Shown: positions 1-8,273, numbered from the stretch's first letter. The stretch: DNA of 64,000 nucleotides from Micromonospora fulviviridis (GCF_014648395.1 NZ_BMRA01000010.1:124001-188000); one strand, 5' to 3'. Notes: generated by a model from the letters alone, not told the origin. Translations and numbers: made by a program.

Positions 1-504
1 GCGGGTCGCTTCGGCCTCCAGCAGTCGCCGGACCGCGGGCTCGTGGGCCTGGCGGTCCTTGGCGTGCTCGAACAGGACTTCCCAGAACGGCGTGAAGCCC
101 TCGGTGTAGGCGTTCCCGCTCTGGCTGATCAGCCCGGTGACCCGCTGGGGGTGGCGGCTGGCGATCCGCAGGCCGATCGGCGCCCCGTAGTCGTGCAGGT
201 ACAGGGCGAACCGGTCGATGCCGAGCGTGTCCAGCAGACCGAGCGTGATCTCGGTGAGCCGCTCGAAGCTGTAGTCGAACCCGTCCACTGGCGGTGCCGA
301 AGACTGCCCGAAGCCGACGTGGTCAGGGGCGACGAGGTGGAACTCGTCGGCCAGTGCGGGGATCAGGTTGCGGAACATGTGTGAGCTGGTGGGAAAGCCG
401 TGCAGCAGCACCAACGTCGGCCGGCTCGGATCTCCGGCCTCGCGGTAGAAGACCTGCTGGCCGGCGACGGTGACCAGGTGATGACGGGTGGCGAAAGGGG
501 ACAT
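1..504 (-). CDS. alpha/beta hydrolase, epoxide hydrolase / haloalkane dehalogenase type (3' part outside window)
   Basis: The first 168 residues of an alpha/beta-hydrolase are visible; the gene runs off the left edge, so the catalytic His and acid cannot be checked. The oxyanion motif HGFP lies at about residues 35-38. The nucleophile elbow reads LHDYGAPIG with Asp105, not Ser, which is the pattern of epoxide hydrolases and haloalkane dehalogenases and points to that branch rather than to esterases. A GAGGAG ribosome site sits 6 bases before the ATG at 504. The gene is divergent from a TetR gene, with two palindromes between them, so it is probably that repressor's target. The substrate cannot be told from sequence. 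Confidence 0.85.
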   Translation of the reverse strand, partial: MSPFATRHHLVTVAGQQVFYREAGDPSRPTLVLLHGFPTSSHMFRNLIPALADEFHLVAPDHVGFGQSSAPPVDGFDYSFERLTEITLGLLDTLGIDRFALYLHDYGAPIGLRIASRHPQRVTGLISQSGNAYTEGFTPFWEVLFEHAKDRQAHEPAVRRLLEAEATR

Positions 505-523
505 GCCGACTCCTCGACAACCT

Positions 524-576
524 GGAGAACGATCGTTCTCCGACTGGTTGCTACCGTAGGAGAACGACGGTTCTCT
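524..576. promoter_or_regulatory. paired palindromic TetR operators
   Basis: A perfect 18-bp palindrome GGAGAACGATCGTTCTCC lies at 524-541 and a near copy GGAGAACGACGGTTCTCT at 559-576. Their starts are 35 bp apart, a little over three helical turns. They fill the gap between the hydrolase and the tetR gene and are the obvious binding sites for that repressor, which would then control both genes including its own. Confidence 0.8.
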
Positions 577-593
577 GCGCAAGGGACTTTGAC

Positions 594-1154
594 ATGGACC
601 ACACGACGGCCGAGGCCCGTCTGCTCGACGCGGCCGACACGCTCTTCTACGACCGAGGCATCCAGGCGGTCGGCATGGACGCCATCAGGGCCGCCTCCGG
701 CGTCTCGCTCAAGCGCACCTACCAGCTCTTCCCGTCGAAGGAGCACCTGGTCGAGGCGGTGCTACGGCGGCGCGACCTGGCCATCCGCGCGGAGCTGGAG
801 GCGTACACGTCGGCGCGGACCAACCCCACCGAGCGGATCCTGGCGGTATTCGATTACCTCTACGAGTGGTTCGGCCAGCCCGACTACCGAGGGTGCGCCT
901 TCATCAACTCGTTCGCCGAACTCGGCGCCGCGTCGGAGAACGTCGTCGAGATCGTCCGTACCCACAAGCGGGCCTTCGCCGACCACATCGCCGCCCTGGT
1001 CGCGGACGCGGACCAGCCTCCGGCGCGCGCCGGGCAGCTGCTCATCCTGGCGAACGGGGCGATGGTCACCGCGGCAATCGCCGGCAGCCCGGAGCCGGCC
1101 CGCGAAGCCCGCGCAGCCGCGCGGCGCCTGCTCGACGCGGACGTCCCGGACTGA
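594..1154 (+). CDS. TetR/AcrR family transcriptional repressor
   Basis: A 186-residue protein with an N-terminal TetR helix-turn-helix (about residues 8-55; ARLLDAADTLFYDRGIQAVGMDAIRAASG, then the recognition-helix region with SLKRTYQLFPSKEHL). The C-terminal all-helical ligand-binding part has the motif FRGCAF-like YRGCAFINSFAEL, common in the branch that controls stress or detoxification genes. AAGGGA precedes the ATG by about 8 bases. It is divergent from the hydrolase at 1-504, and two matching palindromes sit between, so it probably represses that gene and itself. The inducer is unknown. Confidence 0.9.
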   Translation: MDHTTAEARLLDAADTLFYDRGIQAVGMDAIRAASGVSLKRTYQLFPSKEHLVEAVLRRRDLAIRAELEAYTSARTNPTERILAVFDYLYEWFGQPDYRGCAFINSFAELGAASENVVEIVRTHKRAFADHIAALVADADQPPARAGQLLILANGAMVTAAIAGSPEPAREARAAARRLLDADVPD

Positions 1155-1418
1155 CCGTCCCGCCGAACGAAACGGCGCCGCCGTCGATGTGGTCCATCAA
1201 CGAAAGCGGGTTGCCGGTAGCCGCCGCTGGACGCGTTGGCCGCGGTGGGAGCGGGAGATCGTCCACGACGAGCAGACCGCTGGCGCGGCAAGGGCTTCAC
1301 CCGGGAACCAAGGCCGGCCCGGCGGCGATCCGTGGCTACGACGAGAAGGTCGCCGGCGGGACCACGGCCACGGTGAAGGTGGTGCGGCCGGGCCTGCTGG
1401 TGACGGGGTCCGTGCCGG

Positions 1419-1760
1419 TCAGGGTGCGAGCTCGTCGACCACGCTGGTGCCGCCGCCCGGACGCGACTCCCACTCCCACCTCTCGTCGAGGCGTAGCCGC
1501 CCGTGCGGCATGACGTGGATGGTCGACACGCAGTGGCCGGTGGAGGTCTCGCCGCTGTCGTTGAGTTGGACGTACCGGATGTCGAGTGTGTCGCCGGTGC
1601 GGGTGCCGACGAGGAAGCCGCGACGTATGCCGCCGCCGTGGTAGGTCGCGTGGACCTCACCGTCTCGTTCCTGGTACTCGAAGACCGTGTCGGCGCCGAT
1701 CTCGCCGCCGACGTTCGCGACGGCGGCGAACCGGCGGCCGTGCAGGGAGGGTGCGGTCAT
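1419..1760 (-). CDS. small conserved protein, often mislabelled N-acetylglutamate synthase
   Basis: A 113-residue protein made of short alternating strands (SLHGRRFAAVANVGGEIGADTVFEYQ, then HATYHGGGIRRGFLVG, and a closing DERWEWES). This pattern matches a small actinobacterial and firmicute family that databases frequently call n-acetylglutamate synthase without biochemical support. It has no acetyltransferase fold or acetyl-CoA loop that I can see. It lies just downstream of, and on the same strand as, the tetR gene at 1774-2406, 13 bases away, so the two are probably co-transcribed. The function is unknown. Confidence 0.75.
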   Translation of the reverse strand: MTAPSLHGRRFAAVANVGGEIGADTVFEYQERDGEVHATYHGGGIRRGFLVGTRTGDTLDIRYVQLNDSGETSTGHCVSTIHVMPHGRLRLDERWEWESRPGGGTSVVDELAP

Positions 1761-1773
1761 GTCGTTCGTCCTG

Positions 1774-2406
1774 TCAGTCCGTGGTCGTGGAGGCCGTGCC
1801 GTCGCTGCCGCGACGCGGGGTGTGTGAGCGCGCGGTACGGAGGAGGGCGAGCGCCGCCTCTTTGGCGACGCGGGCGGCGTCGGCGTCGCCGTGATGGTCG
1901 GCGAGGATCGTGGCGCCGGTCCGGAGCGCCAGCATCTGCTTGGCCGTGCTGACGGGGTCGGTCACGGCGGCGCGACGCGCGATGTCGATCAGGACGTCGA
2001 GTTGGCGGTCCAGGTGCTGGCGGGCCACCGCGCGTGCGGGGCCGTCGTGGTGCTGGGTGGCCGCGTTGAGGATGGCGCAGCCCCGGAAGGTGGGTTCCCC
2101 GTGCCACCGCTGGAGGGCGTCGAAGACGGCGGCGAGCTGGTCGAAGGGGTCGTCGCCGGCCGCGGCCACGGCGTCGTGCACCCAGCGCAGGATGCGGTCG
2201 CTACGGGCCTGGAGGACCGCGCGCGCAAGTTCTTCCTTGGAGCCGAAGTGGCGGTAGAGCGTCTCTTTGGACACGCCCATGGTGGCGCACAGCTCGGCCA
2301 CCCCGATGCCGTCGAGGCCGCGCTGATAGAGCAGGCGGGTGGCCGTGCGCAGGATCGCCGTGCGGGTGTGCGCCGGGTCGAGCGGGGTGCCTTTGGGTAC
2401 GGGCAT
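1774..2406 (-). CDS. TetR/AcrR family transcriptional repressor
   Basis: The N-terminal helix-turn-helix covers RTAILRTATRLLYQRGLDGIGVAELCATMGVSKETLYRHFGSKEEL, a textbook TetR DNA-binding domain. The helical C-terminal domain carries FRGCAILNAA. An in-frame ATG at 2418 would add four residues but lies inside the operator, so 2406 is preferred; neither start has a clear ribosome site. It is divergent from the hydrolase-MFS pair at 2483-4494, and two palindromes lie between the genes, which suggests control of that pair and of its own synthesis. Confidence 0.88.
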   Translation of the reverse strand: MPVPKGTPLDPAHTRTAILRTATRLLYQRGLDGIGVAELCATMGVSKETLYRHFGSKEELARAVLQARSDRILRWVHDAVAAAGDDPFDQLAAVFDALQRWHGEPTFRGCAILNAATQHHDGPARAVARQHLDRQLDVLIDIARRAAVTDPVSTAKQMLALRTGATILADHHGDADAARVAKEAALALLRTARSHTPRRGSDGTASTTTD

Positions 2407-2418
2407 GACTGTGATCAT

Positions 2419-2465
2419 ACCGATCGGTTCGATCTTCTGTTAGCTTCCTTCGAACCGATCGGTTC
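2419..2465. promoter_or_regulatory. paired palindromic TetR operators
   Basis: ACCGATCGGT at 2419-2428 and GAACCGATCGGTTC at 2452-2465 share the core ACCGATCGGT, with centres about 35 bp apart. The second copy ends 18 bases before the hydrolase start and the first abuts the tetR start. Occupancy would block both divergent promoters. Confidence 0.8.
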
Positions 2466-2482
2466 TATGTATTGGGGCGACC

Positions 2483-3328
2483 ATGACCGTTGACTTCCTG
2501 ACGACCGATCCGCTGGCCACGGTGAGCCCGCCGGCCGCCACCCCGGCGGTGACGTTCGCGAGCGGCGGCGAGACGCTGCTGGGTGTCCTGCACGTTCCGG
2601 CCGGCTCTGGTCCGCACCCGGTCGTGGTGCTGCTGCACGGGTTTCCCGGCAACGAGCGCAACTTCGACCTGGCCCACGCGCTGCGTCGGGCCGGCTACGC
2701 CACGCTGGTGTTCCACTACCGTGGCTCGTGGGGTGTGGGCGGCTCCTGGTCCTGGCAGGCCGTGCTCGAAGACGCCGCCCGGGTGGTTGCCGCCGTACGC
2801 GAGGACGCCACCTCTGTCGCCTACCGCCTGGACCCGCGGCGGCTGGCCGTGGTCGGGCACAGCCTCGGTGGCTTCGCGGCGCTGATGACCGCCGCCGCGG
2901 ACCCGGCGGTGGGAGCCGTCGTCTCGGTCGCCGGCTTCGACTTCGGCGTCGCGGCCGCGGCCCTGCGGGCGGATCCCGCCCTCCGGTCGGCGTACGTGCA
3001 GGCGTGGGACGCCGAGTTGCTGCCGTTGCGGGGCACCAGCGGCGAGGCGCTCGTGGCGGAGATGGAAGCCGCCGGTGACGCCTGGCGCCTCGACCGGCTC
3101 GCGCCGCGCCTGGCGGACCGGCCGGTGTTGCTGGTCGGGACCGGCCGGGACGCGGTCACTCCCGCCGAGGTGCATCACCGGCCGCTGGTCGAGGCCTTTC
3201 AGGCGTACCCGGTGGTCCGGCTGGAACACCGGCTCTTCCCGACCGACCACGCGCTGTCCGACCACCGGGTGGCACTGGCCCGCACCATCGCGGACTTCCT
3301 CGACCTGCACCTGCGGACGCCTGCGTGA
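2483..3328 (+). CDS. alpha/beta hydrolase (serine esterase/peptidase type)
   Basis: A 281-residue cytoplasmic hydrolase. The oxyanion region HGFPG is at about 52-56, the nucleophile elbow GHSLGG has Ser127, the acid is probably Asp223 (GTGRDAVTP) and the base His256 (TDHALSDH). The spacing is complete and typical of the dienelactone-hydrolase/acyl-peptidase-like branch. The stop overlaps the GTG of the MFS gene by four bases, so hydrolase and exporter are translated together. The divergent TetR and its palindromes suggest induction by the compound that is hydrolysed or exported. Confidence 0.88.
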   Translation: MTVDFLTTDPLATVSPPAATPAVTFASGGETLLGVLHVPAGSGPHPVVVLLHGFPGNERNFDLAHALRRAGYATLVFHYRGSWGVGGSWSWQAVLEDAARVVAAVREDATSVAYRLDPRRLAVVGHSLGGFAALMTAAADPAVGAVVSVAGFDFGVAAAALRADPALRSAYVQAWDAELLPLRGTSGEALVAEMEAAGDAWRLDRLAPRLADRPVLLVGTGRDAVTPAEVHHRPLVEAFQAYPVVRLEHRLFPTDHALSDHRVALARTIADFLDLHLRTPA

Positions 3329-4494
3329 CTGGGCGGGGGTGGCGGTCGGCACGCCTCACGCTGGGCACCGCGTCGGCGCTCGGGCTCGGCCGCTTCGCCT
3401 ACGGGTTGGTGCTACCGGCCATGGCCGAGCAACTGCGCTGGGACCTGGCCCGCGCCGGCGCGATGACCACCGCCAACGGGCTCGGCTACCTCGCCGGTGC
3501 CCTGGTCACCACCGCGCTGGCGCGACGGCTGGGCCTCGGGGCGACGTTCCGACTCGGCATGGTGCTGTGCGCCGTGGCCCTCGCGGTGACGGCCGTCAGT
3601 GCCCACGATGCCGCGTTGCTTGCCGGCAGGGCGCTGGCCGGCTTCGCCGGAGCTCTGGCGTTCATCGCCGGCGCGGTCCTGGCCCCGACCACGGTCTATT
3701 TCGCCGGAACCGGGATCGGCATCGTGGTCAGTGGAGCGGCCATCCCGCCACTGTTGGACCAGCATCCGCAACGCTGGCCGCTCGCCTGGGTCGGTCTCGC
3801 GGCCGCCGCCGGGCTGGCGGCGGCGGTGAGCTGGACCGCCGCCCGACCTACGACCACCGTCAGCAGCGGGCGGCCGGCCGCCCCCGTCGGTCGGCTGTGG
3901 CCGGTCGCGTTCGTCTACCTGCTGTTCGCAGCCGGCTACCTCGCCTACGTCACGTTCCTGTCGGTGTACCTCGACGATCGGCACGCCTCGACGACGCAGA
4001 CGGCCGTCACCTGGATCCTGCTCGGCCTCGCCGTCATGGCCGCACCGAGCGCGTGGCGACGCCCAACCGGACACTGGCCGGGCGGGCGGCTCCTCGCCGT
4101 CCTGCTGGGCGTCGTCGCGTGCGCCGCCGCGCTCGTGCTGCTCATGCCCGTCCCGGCCGTCGTGATCGTCTCCGCCCTCGCCTACGGCGTGACCTTCATG
4201 GCCGTGCCGGCCGCGGTCACCGCGCTCGTCCGTGCGGCCACGCCGCCGGAGAAGGTGACCGGCACGCTGTCGACCTTCACCGTCATCTTCGCGGTGGGGC
4301 AGATGGCCGGCCCCTGGCTCGCCGGAGCCCTGGCCGACCACACCGCCCCTGGCGCCACCCTGGGCTGGACCGCCGCGCTGTGCGGCACCGCCGCGATCCT
4401 GGCCGCTACCGCCGTGAGACCGCCGCCTCGATCCTCGACGCGACATTCACCGGTCCGGCAGGACGTCGAGGGTGCGGCCCTGACGGACCGGTGA
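3325..4494 (+). CDS. YbfB/YjiJ-like MFS transporter
   Basis: A 389-residue integral membrane protein with about 12 hydrophobic segments. The N-terminus (TLGTASALGLGRFAYGLVLPAM) matches the YbfB/YjiJ branch of the major facilitator superfamily, whose substrates are mostly unknown. The GTG start shares GTGA with the hydrolase stop, so the pair forms one translational unit behind the TetR-controlled promoter. Export of a toxic small molecule or of the hydrolase product is likely from context but not shown. Confidence 0.87.
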   Translation: MTGRGWRSARLTLGTASALGLGRFAYGLVLPAMAEQLRWDLARAGAMTTANGLGYLAGALVTTALARRLGLGATFRLGMVLCAVALAVTAVSAHDAALLAGRALAGFAGALAFIAGAVLAPTTVYFAGTGIGIVVSGAAIPPLLDQHPQRWPLAWVGLAAAAGLAAAVSWTAARPTTTVSSGRPAAPVGRLWPVAFVYLLFAAGYLAYVTFLSVYLDDRHASTTQTAVTWILLGLAVMAAPSAWRRPTGHWPGGRLLAVLLGVVACAAALVLLMPVPAVVIVSALAYGVTFMAVPAAVTALVRAATPPEKVTGTLSTFTVIFAVGQMAGPWLAGALADHTAPGATLGWTAALCGTAAILAATAVRPPPRSSTRHSPVRQDVEGAALTDR

Positions 4495-4675
4495 CCGGGT
4501 TCAACCGACGCCGACGATCCCCGCGCCCACTCCGGCCGACCCGCGCCCTCCTCGCCGTAGCGCGCGTCGTGCTCCGCCACCGGATCAGCCATGCCGACCG
4601 ACCCCTGGTGATGAGTTGTCGCGCCCGCACCCGTCACACCTACGACGGGACACGACGAGGCGGAAGGATGACGTG

Positions 4676-5674
4676 ATGAGTGCGGGCATTCGGCTGAAGG
4701 AGCTGGGCGTGAGCGGGTTGGGCGAGGTCGACGAGCCGGCGTTCTCGGGACTGGCGGAGCGGCACCGGCGGGAGCTGCACGTGCACTGCTACCGGATGCT
4801 CGGGTCGTTCGAGGACGCCGAGGACACCGTGCAGGAGACATTCCTGCGTGCCTGGCGGCGGCGGGAGACCTTCGAGGGGCGGTCGACGTTCCGGGCCTGG
4901 CTGTACCGGATCGCCACCAACGCCTGCCTGGACCTGCTCGCCAAGCGCCGCCCGGAGCCCGCGACCGGCGGCGAGGTGCTGTGGCTGCAGCCCTACCCGG
5001 ACCGGCTGCTCGACGAGCTGCCCGCGGGCGACGCGGACGAGCCGGAGACCGTCGCCCTCGCGCGGGAGACGATCGAACTGGCGTACCTGGTCGCGGTCCA
5101 GCACCTCGCGCCGCGCCCGCGGGCCGTGCTGATCCTGCGGGACGTGCTCGGCTGGCCGGCGAAGGACGTCGCGGAGCTGCTCGGGGACACCGTCAACTCC
5201 GTGAACAGCGCGCTGCAGCGGGCCCGCGCCGGCATGCGGGAGCACCTGCCCGCCGAGCGGCAGGACTGGACCGGCGGCGAGGATGACGCCGAGACCCGCG
5301 AGCTCGTGCGCCGCTTCACCGACGCCAGCGTGGCCACGGACATCGGCCGGCTCGCCGCAATGCTGCGCGACGACGTCCGCTGCTCGATGCCGCCCACGCC
5401 GGGCGTGTACGTCGGCCGCGACGCCGTGGTGAACAACTGGGTCGACGACGGCTTCGAGGGCATGACGGGTCTGCGCGCCGTCCCCACCTCCGTGAATCGG
5501 CAGCCCGCCGTCGCCTTCTACCACTGGCGGAAGCGGGAGGGCGCATACCTGCCGCTGACGATCGACGTCCTGCGCATCACCGGTGGGGCGATCACCGAGA
5601 TCATCATCTTCCACGACGACCAGTTCCCGCGGCTCGGGCTGCCGGAGCGCCTGCCGGCGGACGGCACGGAGTAA
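4676..5674 (+). CDS. ECF RNA polymerase sigma factor with C-terminal SnoaL-like domain
   Basis: A 332-residue protein. Sigma region 2 (HCYRMLGSFEDAEDTVQETFLRAWRRRETFEG) spans about residues 40-75 and region 4 (LAPRPRAVLILRDVLGWPAKDVAELLG) about 145-195. After residue 200 a SnoaL/NTF2-like domain follows (ETRELVRRFTDASVATDIGRLAAML). This layout is the SigX5-like (TIGR02960) group, which lacks a classical anti-sigma gene; the extra domain is thought to regulate activity. GGAAGG lies 8 bases before the ATG at 4676. A DUF6069 membrane protein gene follows at 5959. Confidence 0.9.
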   Translation: MSAGIRLKELGVSGLGEVDEPAFSGLAERHRRELHVHCYRMLGSFEDAEDTVQETFLRAWRRRETFEGRSTFRAWLYRIATNACLDLLAKRRPEPATGGEVLWLQPYPDRLLDELPAGDADEPETVALARETIELAYLVAVQHLAPRPRAVLILRDVLGWPAKDVAELLGDTVNSVNSALQRARAGMREHLPAERQDWTGGEDDAETRELVRRFTDASVATDIGRLAAMLRDDVRCSMPPTPGVYVGRDAVVNNWVDDGFEGMTGLRAVPTSVNRQPAVAFYHWRKREGAYLPLTIDVLRITGGAITEIIIFHDDQFPRLGLPERLPADGTE

Positions 5675-5676
5675 GC

Positions 5677-5925
5677 CCGGGGCGCACGCTCGCGCTGCGC
5701 GGCGGCGCGCGCGTCGCAGTGGTCGCGGCACAGTGCTGCGACGCGTTCGGCGTCGTCACCCGCGGGCGGGTGCGGCTGGAACTGCGCGACAGCGAGCCCG
5801 GCCCGGTCCTCGGACGCGACGCCGCGTTCTGGCTCCGCGGCACCGGCGTCCGCGCCCTGCCGAACCCCGGCCGTCGCAGGGCCAGGGTGCGCATCGTCGC
5901 CGCGTCACATGCCAGTCAACACACC
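5677..5925 (+). pseudogene. 5'-less cupin-like gene fragment
   Basis: An open frame without a plausible start codon or ribosome site encodes about 80 residues with repeated strand-turn patterns (FGVVTRGRVRLELRD, then FWLRGTGVRALPNPG). It resembles the second half of a cupin-like or ligand-binding barrel. Codon use is normal for coding DNA here. The frame continues without a stop into the DUF6069 gene, but that gene has its own start and ribosome site. I take this as a remnant whose 5' end was lost, perhaps when the sigma gene arrived next to it. A short real gene starting at GTG 5719 is a weaker alternative. Confidence 0.4.
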
Positions 5926-5958
5926 CCTACGCCAGTTACCGAATACTGGAGGAACGAC

Positions 5959-6408
5959 ATGACCAGCATGAACGACACCGGGGGCATCGCGGGTCCGGCA
6001 TCGGGCCAGACCAGCCACCGACTCCGCAGGCTCGCCGGCACCGGCTTCCTCGCCACGCTCGCGGCGATGGTGGCCACCACCCTCGCTGCTGCCCTTGCCC
6101 AGGCCGTTGGTGTCGACTTCGAGGTTCCCGATGGCGGCGAGACCATCCCGCTGTCCGGGTTCGCCGTGGTGACCGGCTTCTTCTCGGTCATGGGCATCGT
6201 CATCGCTGTCGCTCTTCGTCGGTGGAGCGCTCGCCCCGCCGAGCGATTCGTGTGGACCGCAGTGTCGCTGACCGCGATCTCGTTGGTCCCGCCCCTCCTC
6301 GCCGGGGCAGACACCGCCACCACCACCGCCCTCCTCGGGCTACACCTCGTCCCTGCGACGGTGATGATCCCCACCCTGGCGCGGAGCCTCCGCACCCGGA
6401 CCGACTGA
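5959..6408 (+). CDS. DUF6069 family four-helix membrane protein
   Basis: A 149-residue protein with four hydrophobic segments (around residues 25-50, 65-87, 98-115 and 120-140) and charged cytoplasmic ends, matching DUF6069. No function is known for the family. GGAGG lies 7 bases before the ATG at 5959, which decides this start over the longer upstream frame. The gene follows the ECF sigma factor by about 280 bases and may belong to its regulon, though no promoter was identified. Confidence 0.75.
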   Translation: MTSMNDTGGIAGPASGQTSHRLRRLAGTGFLATLAAMVATTLAAALAQAVGVDFEVPDGGETIPLSGFAVVTGFFSVMGIVIAVALRRWSARPAERFVWTAVSLTAISLVPPLLAGADTATTTALLGLHLVPATVMIPTLARSLRTRTD

Positions 6409-6450
6409 CGACCCCGCAACCCCGTTCCGGCAGTGCTGGCGAGTACGAGC

Positions 6451-6990
6451 TCAGGCAGGCGGCGTGACCGGGGGCCGTAGGCCGAGCCACTGCTCGGCGT
6501 CCCAGGCGTGGAACCTCTCCACCTCGGTGAACCCCAGCTTCGCCGCGAGGCGCATCGAGCCGACGTTGGCGGTCTGGGTGGTGAGCACCACCGGCTCGCC
6601 GGGAAGGACGCCGTCGAACCAGTCGAGTGCCGCCGCGCACGCCTCGGCGGCGTACCCGACGCCCCACGCCCGCGGCAGGAACAGGTAACCGAGATCGGCC
6701 TTCCCCTCGGCGGCCGGGCGGCGGTGCCCGGTTGCTCTCCTGAGCAGGATCTGGCCGATCATCGCCCCGTCGAGATCGACGACGAGACTCCCGGGCCACC
6801 GCCCGGGCGCCGCGGGCAGCTCGCGCTCAAGCTCGTCACGCGGCCGGGGGCCGCCGAGGTAGGTGTTCACCTCCGGCGACGCCAGCAGCTCGATGAACGC
6901 CGGACGGTCCCGGGCCTCGGCCGCGCGGAGCACGAGCCGCTCGGTCCGGATCGGCTCCGGCGGCCAGGCGACGGGTCCGAGCTCAGTCAT
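6451..6990 (-). CDS. GNAT N-acetyltransferase (RimJ/RimL-like)
   Basis: A 179-residue GNAT protein starting ELGPVAWPPEPIRTERLVLRAAEARDRPAF, the usual entry of the RimJ/RimL-like group. The acetyl-CoA pyrophosphate loop region reads PRAWGVGYAAEAC, followed by NVGSMRLAAKLGF, the conserved helix and strand near the end of the fold. A 12-residue longer start at 7026 exists but the family alignment favours the ATG at 6990. It is a single gene between the DUF6069 and flavin reductase genes. The substrate is unknown. Confidence 0.85.
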   Translation of the reverse strand: MTELGPVAWPPEPIRTERLVLRAAEARDRPAFIELLASPEVNTYLGGPRPRDELERELPAAPGRWPGSLVVDLDGAMIGQILLRRATGHRRPAAEGKADLGYLFLPRAWGVGYAAEACAAALDWFDGVLPGEPVVLTTQTANVGSMRLAAKLGFTEVERFHAWDAEQWLGLRPPVTPPA

Positions 6991-7145
6991 GCCGGCCAGC
7001 CAATCAGCAGACTCGGCAGCGATCAAGAGTCGCGGCGAAAGGATGCGCCGGGCGAGGACGGGAGGTGCCGAACCCGCCCATTGATCGAATTCGCCGTCCG
7101 TTTCTCGCCAGCGGCGACGGATCGTCCGCTGGCACAGTTGCCGCC

Positions 7146-7787
7146 ATGCATCGCGTCGTCGAACCGCGAGTGCTCTACTTCGGCACTCCGGTCGTGTTGA
7201 TCAGTTCATCCAACGAGGACGGCTCGGCCAACCTCGCGCCGATGTCATCGGCGTTCTGGGTGGGGTCGTCCGGCATGCTCGGCCTGGACGAGACGTCCCA
7301 GACGACCCTCAACCTTGCCCGCACCGGGGAGTGTGTGCTCAACCTCGCCCACTCCGGCCTCGTGGCCGCCGTCGACCGGCTTGCGCTGCTGACCGGGACG
7401 CGGACCGTCCCCGACCACAAGCTGCGCAAGGGGTACCGCTACGAGCCCGACAAGTTCGGCGCCGCGGGCCTGACGCCCGTGCCGTCGGAGAAGGTGGCGC
7501 CGCCTCGGGTCGCGGAGTGTCTGGTGCACCTCGAGGCGGTGGTGAACCGGATGCATCCGTTCGGCGAGCCGGGCTCCGGCGTCGTAGCGATCGACGTGCA
7601 GGTGGTGCGGGTGCACGTCGAGCAGGATCTGCTCGTACCCGGCTCCACCCGGTACGTCGACCCGGACCGGTGGGATCCGCTCATCATGAAGTTCCTGGAG
7701 TTCTACGGCGGCGGCCACAATCTCCACCCGTCCCGACTGGCGGAGGGCTGGGGAGCGCCCCGTCGCACCCAGGTCGCCGAGCGGTGA
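7146..7787 (+). CDS. flavin reductase-like (split-barrel FMN-binding) protein
   Basis: A 213-residue protein with the split-barrel pattern of the flavin reductase-like/DIM6-NTAB group (VVLISSSNEDGSANLAPMSSAFWVGSS and later TGECVLNLAHS). These proteins bind FMN and reduce flavin or act on flavin-dependent partners. The start at ATG 7146 is chosen because upstream sequence is not conserved in type. The final TGA overlaps a GTG at 7784 that begins the adjacent monooxygenase frame, so the two were once translationally coupled. In that pairing it could have supplied reduced flavin. Confidence 0.8.
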   Translation: MHRVVEPRVLYFGTPVVLISSSNEDGSANLAPMSSAFWVGSSGMLGLDETSQTTLNLARTGECVLNLAHSGLVAAVDRLALLTGTRTVPDHKLRKGYRYEPDKFGAAGLTPVPSEKVAPPRVAECLVHLEAVVNRMHPFGEPGSGVVAIDVQVVRVHVEQDLLVPGSTRYVDPDRWDPLIMKFLEFYGGGHNLHPSRLAEGWGAPRRTQVAER

Positions 7788-8097
7788 TCGAGCCGCCGTA
7801 CCACGTCGCCATCCTGCAGTGACCCGGACCGGCGCCGATGCCGACGGGTACGCCGCGACGCTGGCCCGCATGGTCGAGCTCGCCGAGCGCCGGCCCGGAT
7901 ACCTGGGCCGGCGCTCGGCCACGACGGACGACGGCGACGAGTTGACGATCGTCTTCTTCACCGACGACGAGGCGCTCCGCGCCTGGCACGACGACCCGGA
8001 GCACCGCGCCGCCCAGCACCTCGCGCGCGAGCGTTGGTACGAGCGCTACCAGGTGCACGTGGCGAGGGTCGAGCGGGCCTACCGGTTCCAGCGGTAG
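7784..8097 (+). pseudogene. frameshifted antibiotic-biosynthesis-monooxygenase (ABM) family gene
   Basis: The GTG at 7784 overlaps the flavin reductase stop and encodes VIEPPYHVAILQ, a typical start of ABM-fold proteins, then hits TGA at 7820-7822. From 7819, one frame over, the rest of the fold continues (DADGYAATLARMVELAERRPGYLGRRSA, then WHDDPEHRAAQHLARERWYERYQVHVARVER). Joining the frames gives an intact protein of about 105 residues of the heme-degrading/quinol monooxygenase type. A change of one or two bases around 7815-7820 therefore breaks the gene, unless it is a sequencing error. Translation from GTG 7819 would lack the first beta-strand. Confidence 0.75.
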
Positions 8098-8236
8098 GAC
8101 TTGTCGGTGCGCTGTTTGTTCCAGACCTGGGGCCGGCGTAGCGGGGGTTGATCAGGATCGTCCGCACGGCGGTCCCGGACCAGGCGAGCCCGTCTCGGTC
8201 GCCTGGTCCGGTTGGCCGCTCGACGCGCCGAAGCAT
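8098..8236 (-). pseudogene. remnant of a large serine recombinase
   Basis: Read on the minus strand, about 45 codons give WSGTAVRTILINPRYAG and then, after a one-base shift, QVWNKQRTDKS. This is the recombinase-domain signature found near the middle of large serine integrases and transposases. The rest of the enzyme, including the catalytic N-terminal resolvase domain, is absent. The fragment abuts the stop codon of the broken ABM gene, marking the edge of an old insertion or deletion. Confidence 0.7.
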
Positions 8237-8273
8237 CCGGATGCCTGGCGAAGTCGCGTGAGGGAACGACGGC

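Noticed and set aside
43-384. Plus-strand frame opposite the partial hydrolase
   Set aside because: No recognisable domain; the minus strand encodes a clear alpha/beta-hydrolase with its ribosome site and divergent operators.
1155-1418. Possible gene remnant between the first TetR gene and the small conserved gene
   Set aside because: Several frames are open but none shows a family pattern or a proper start; nothing could be supported.
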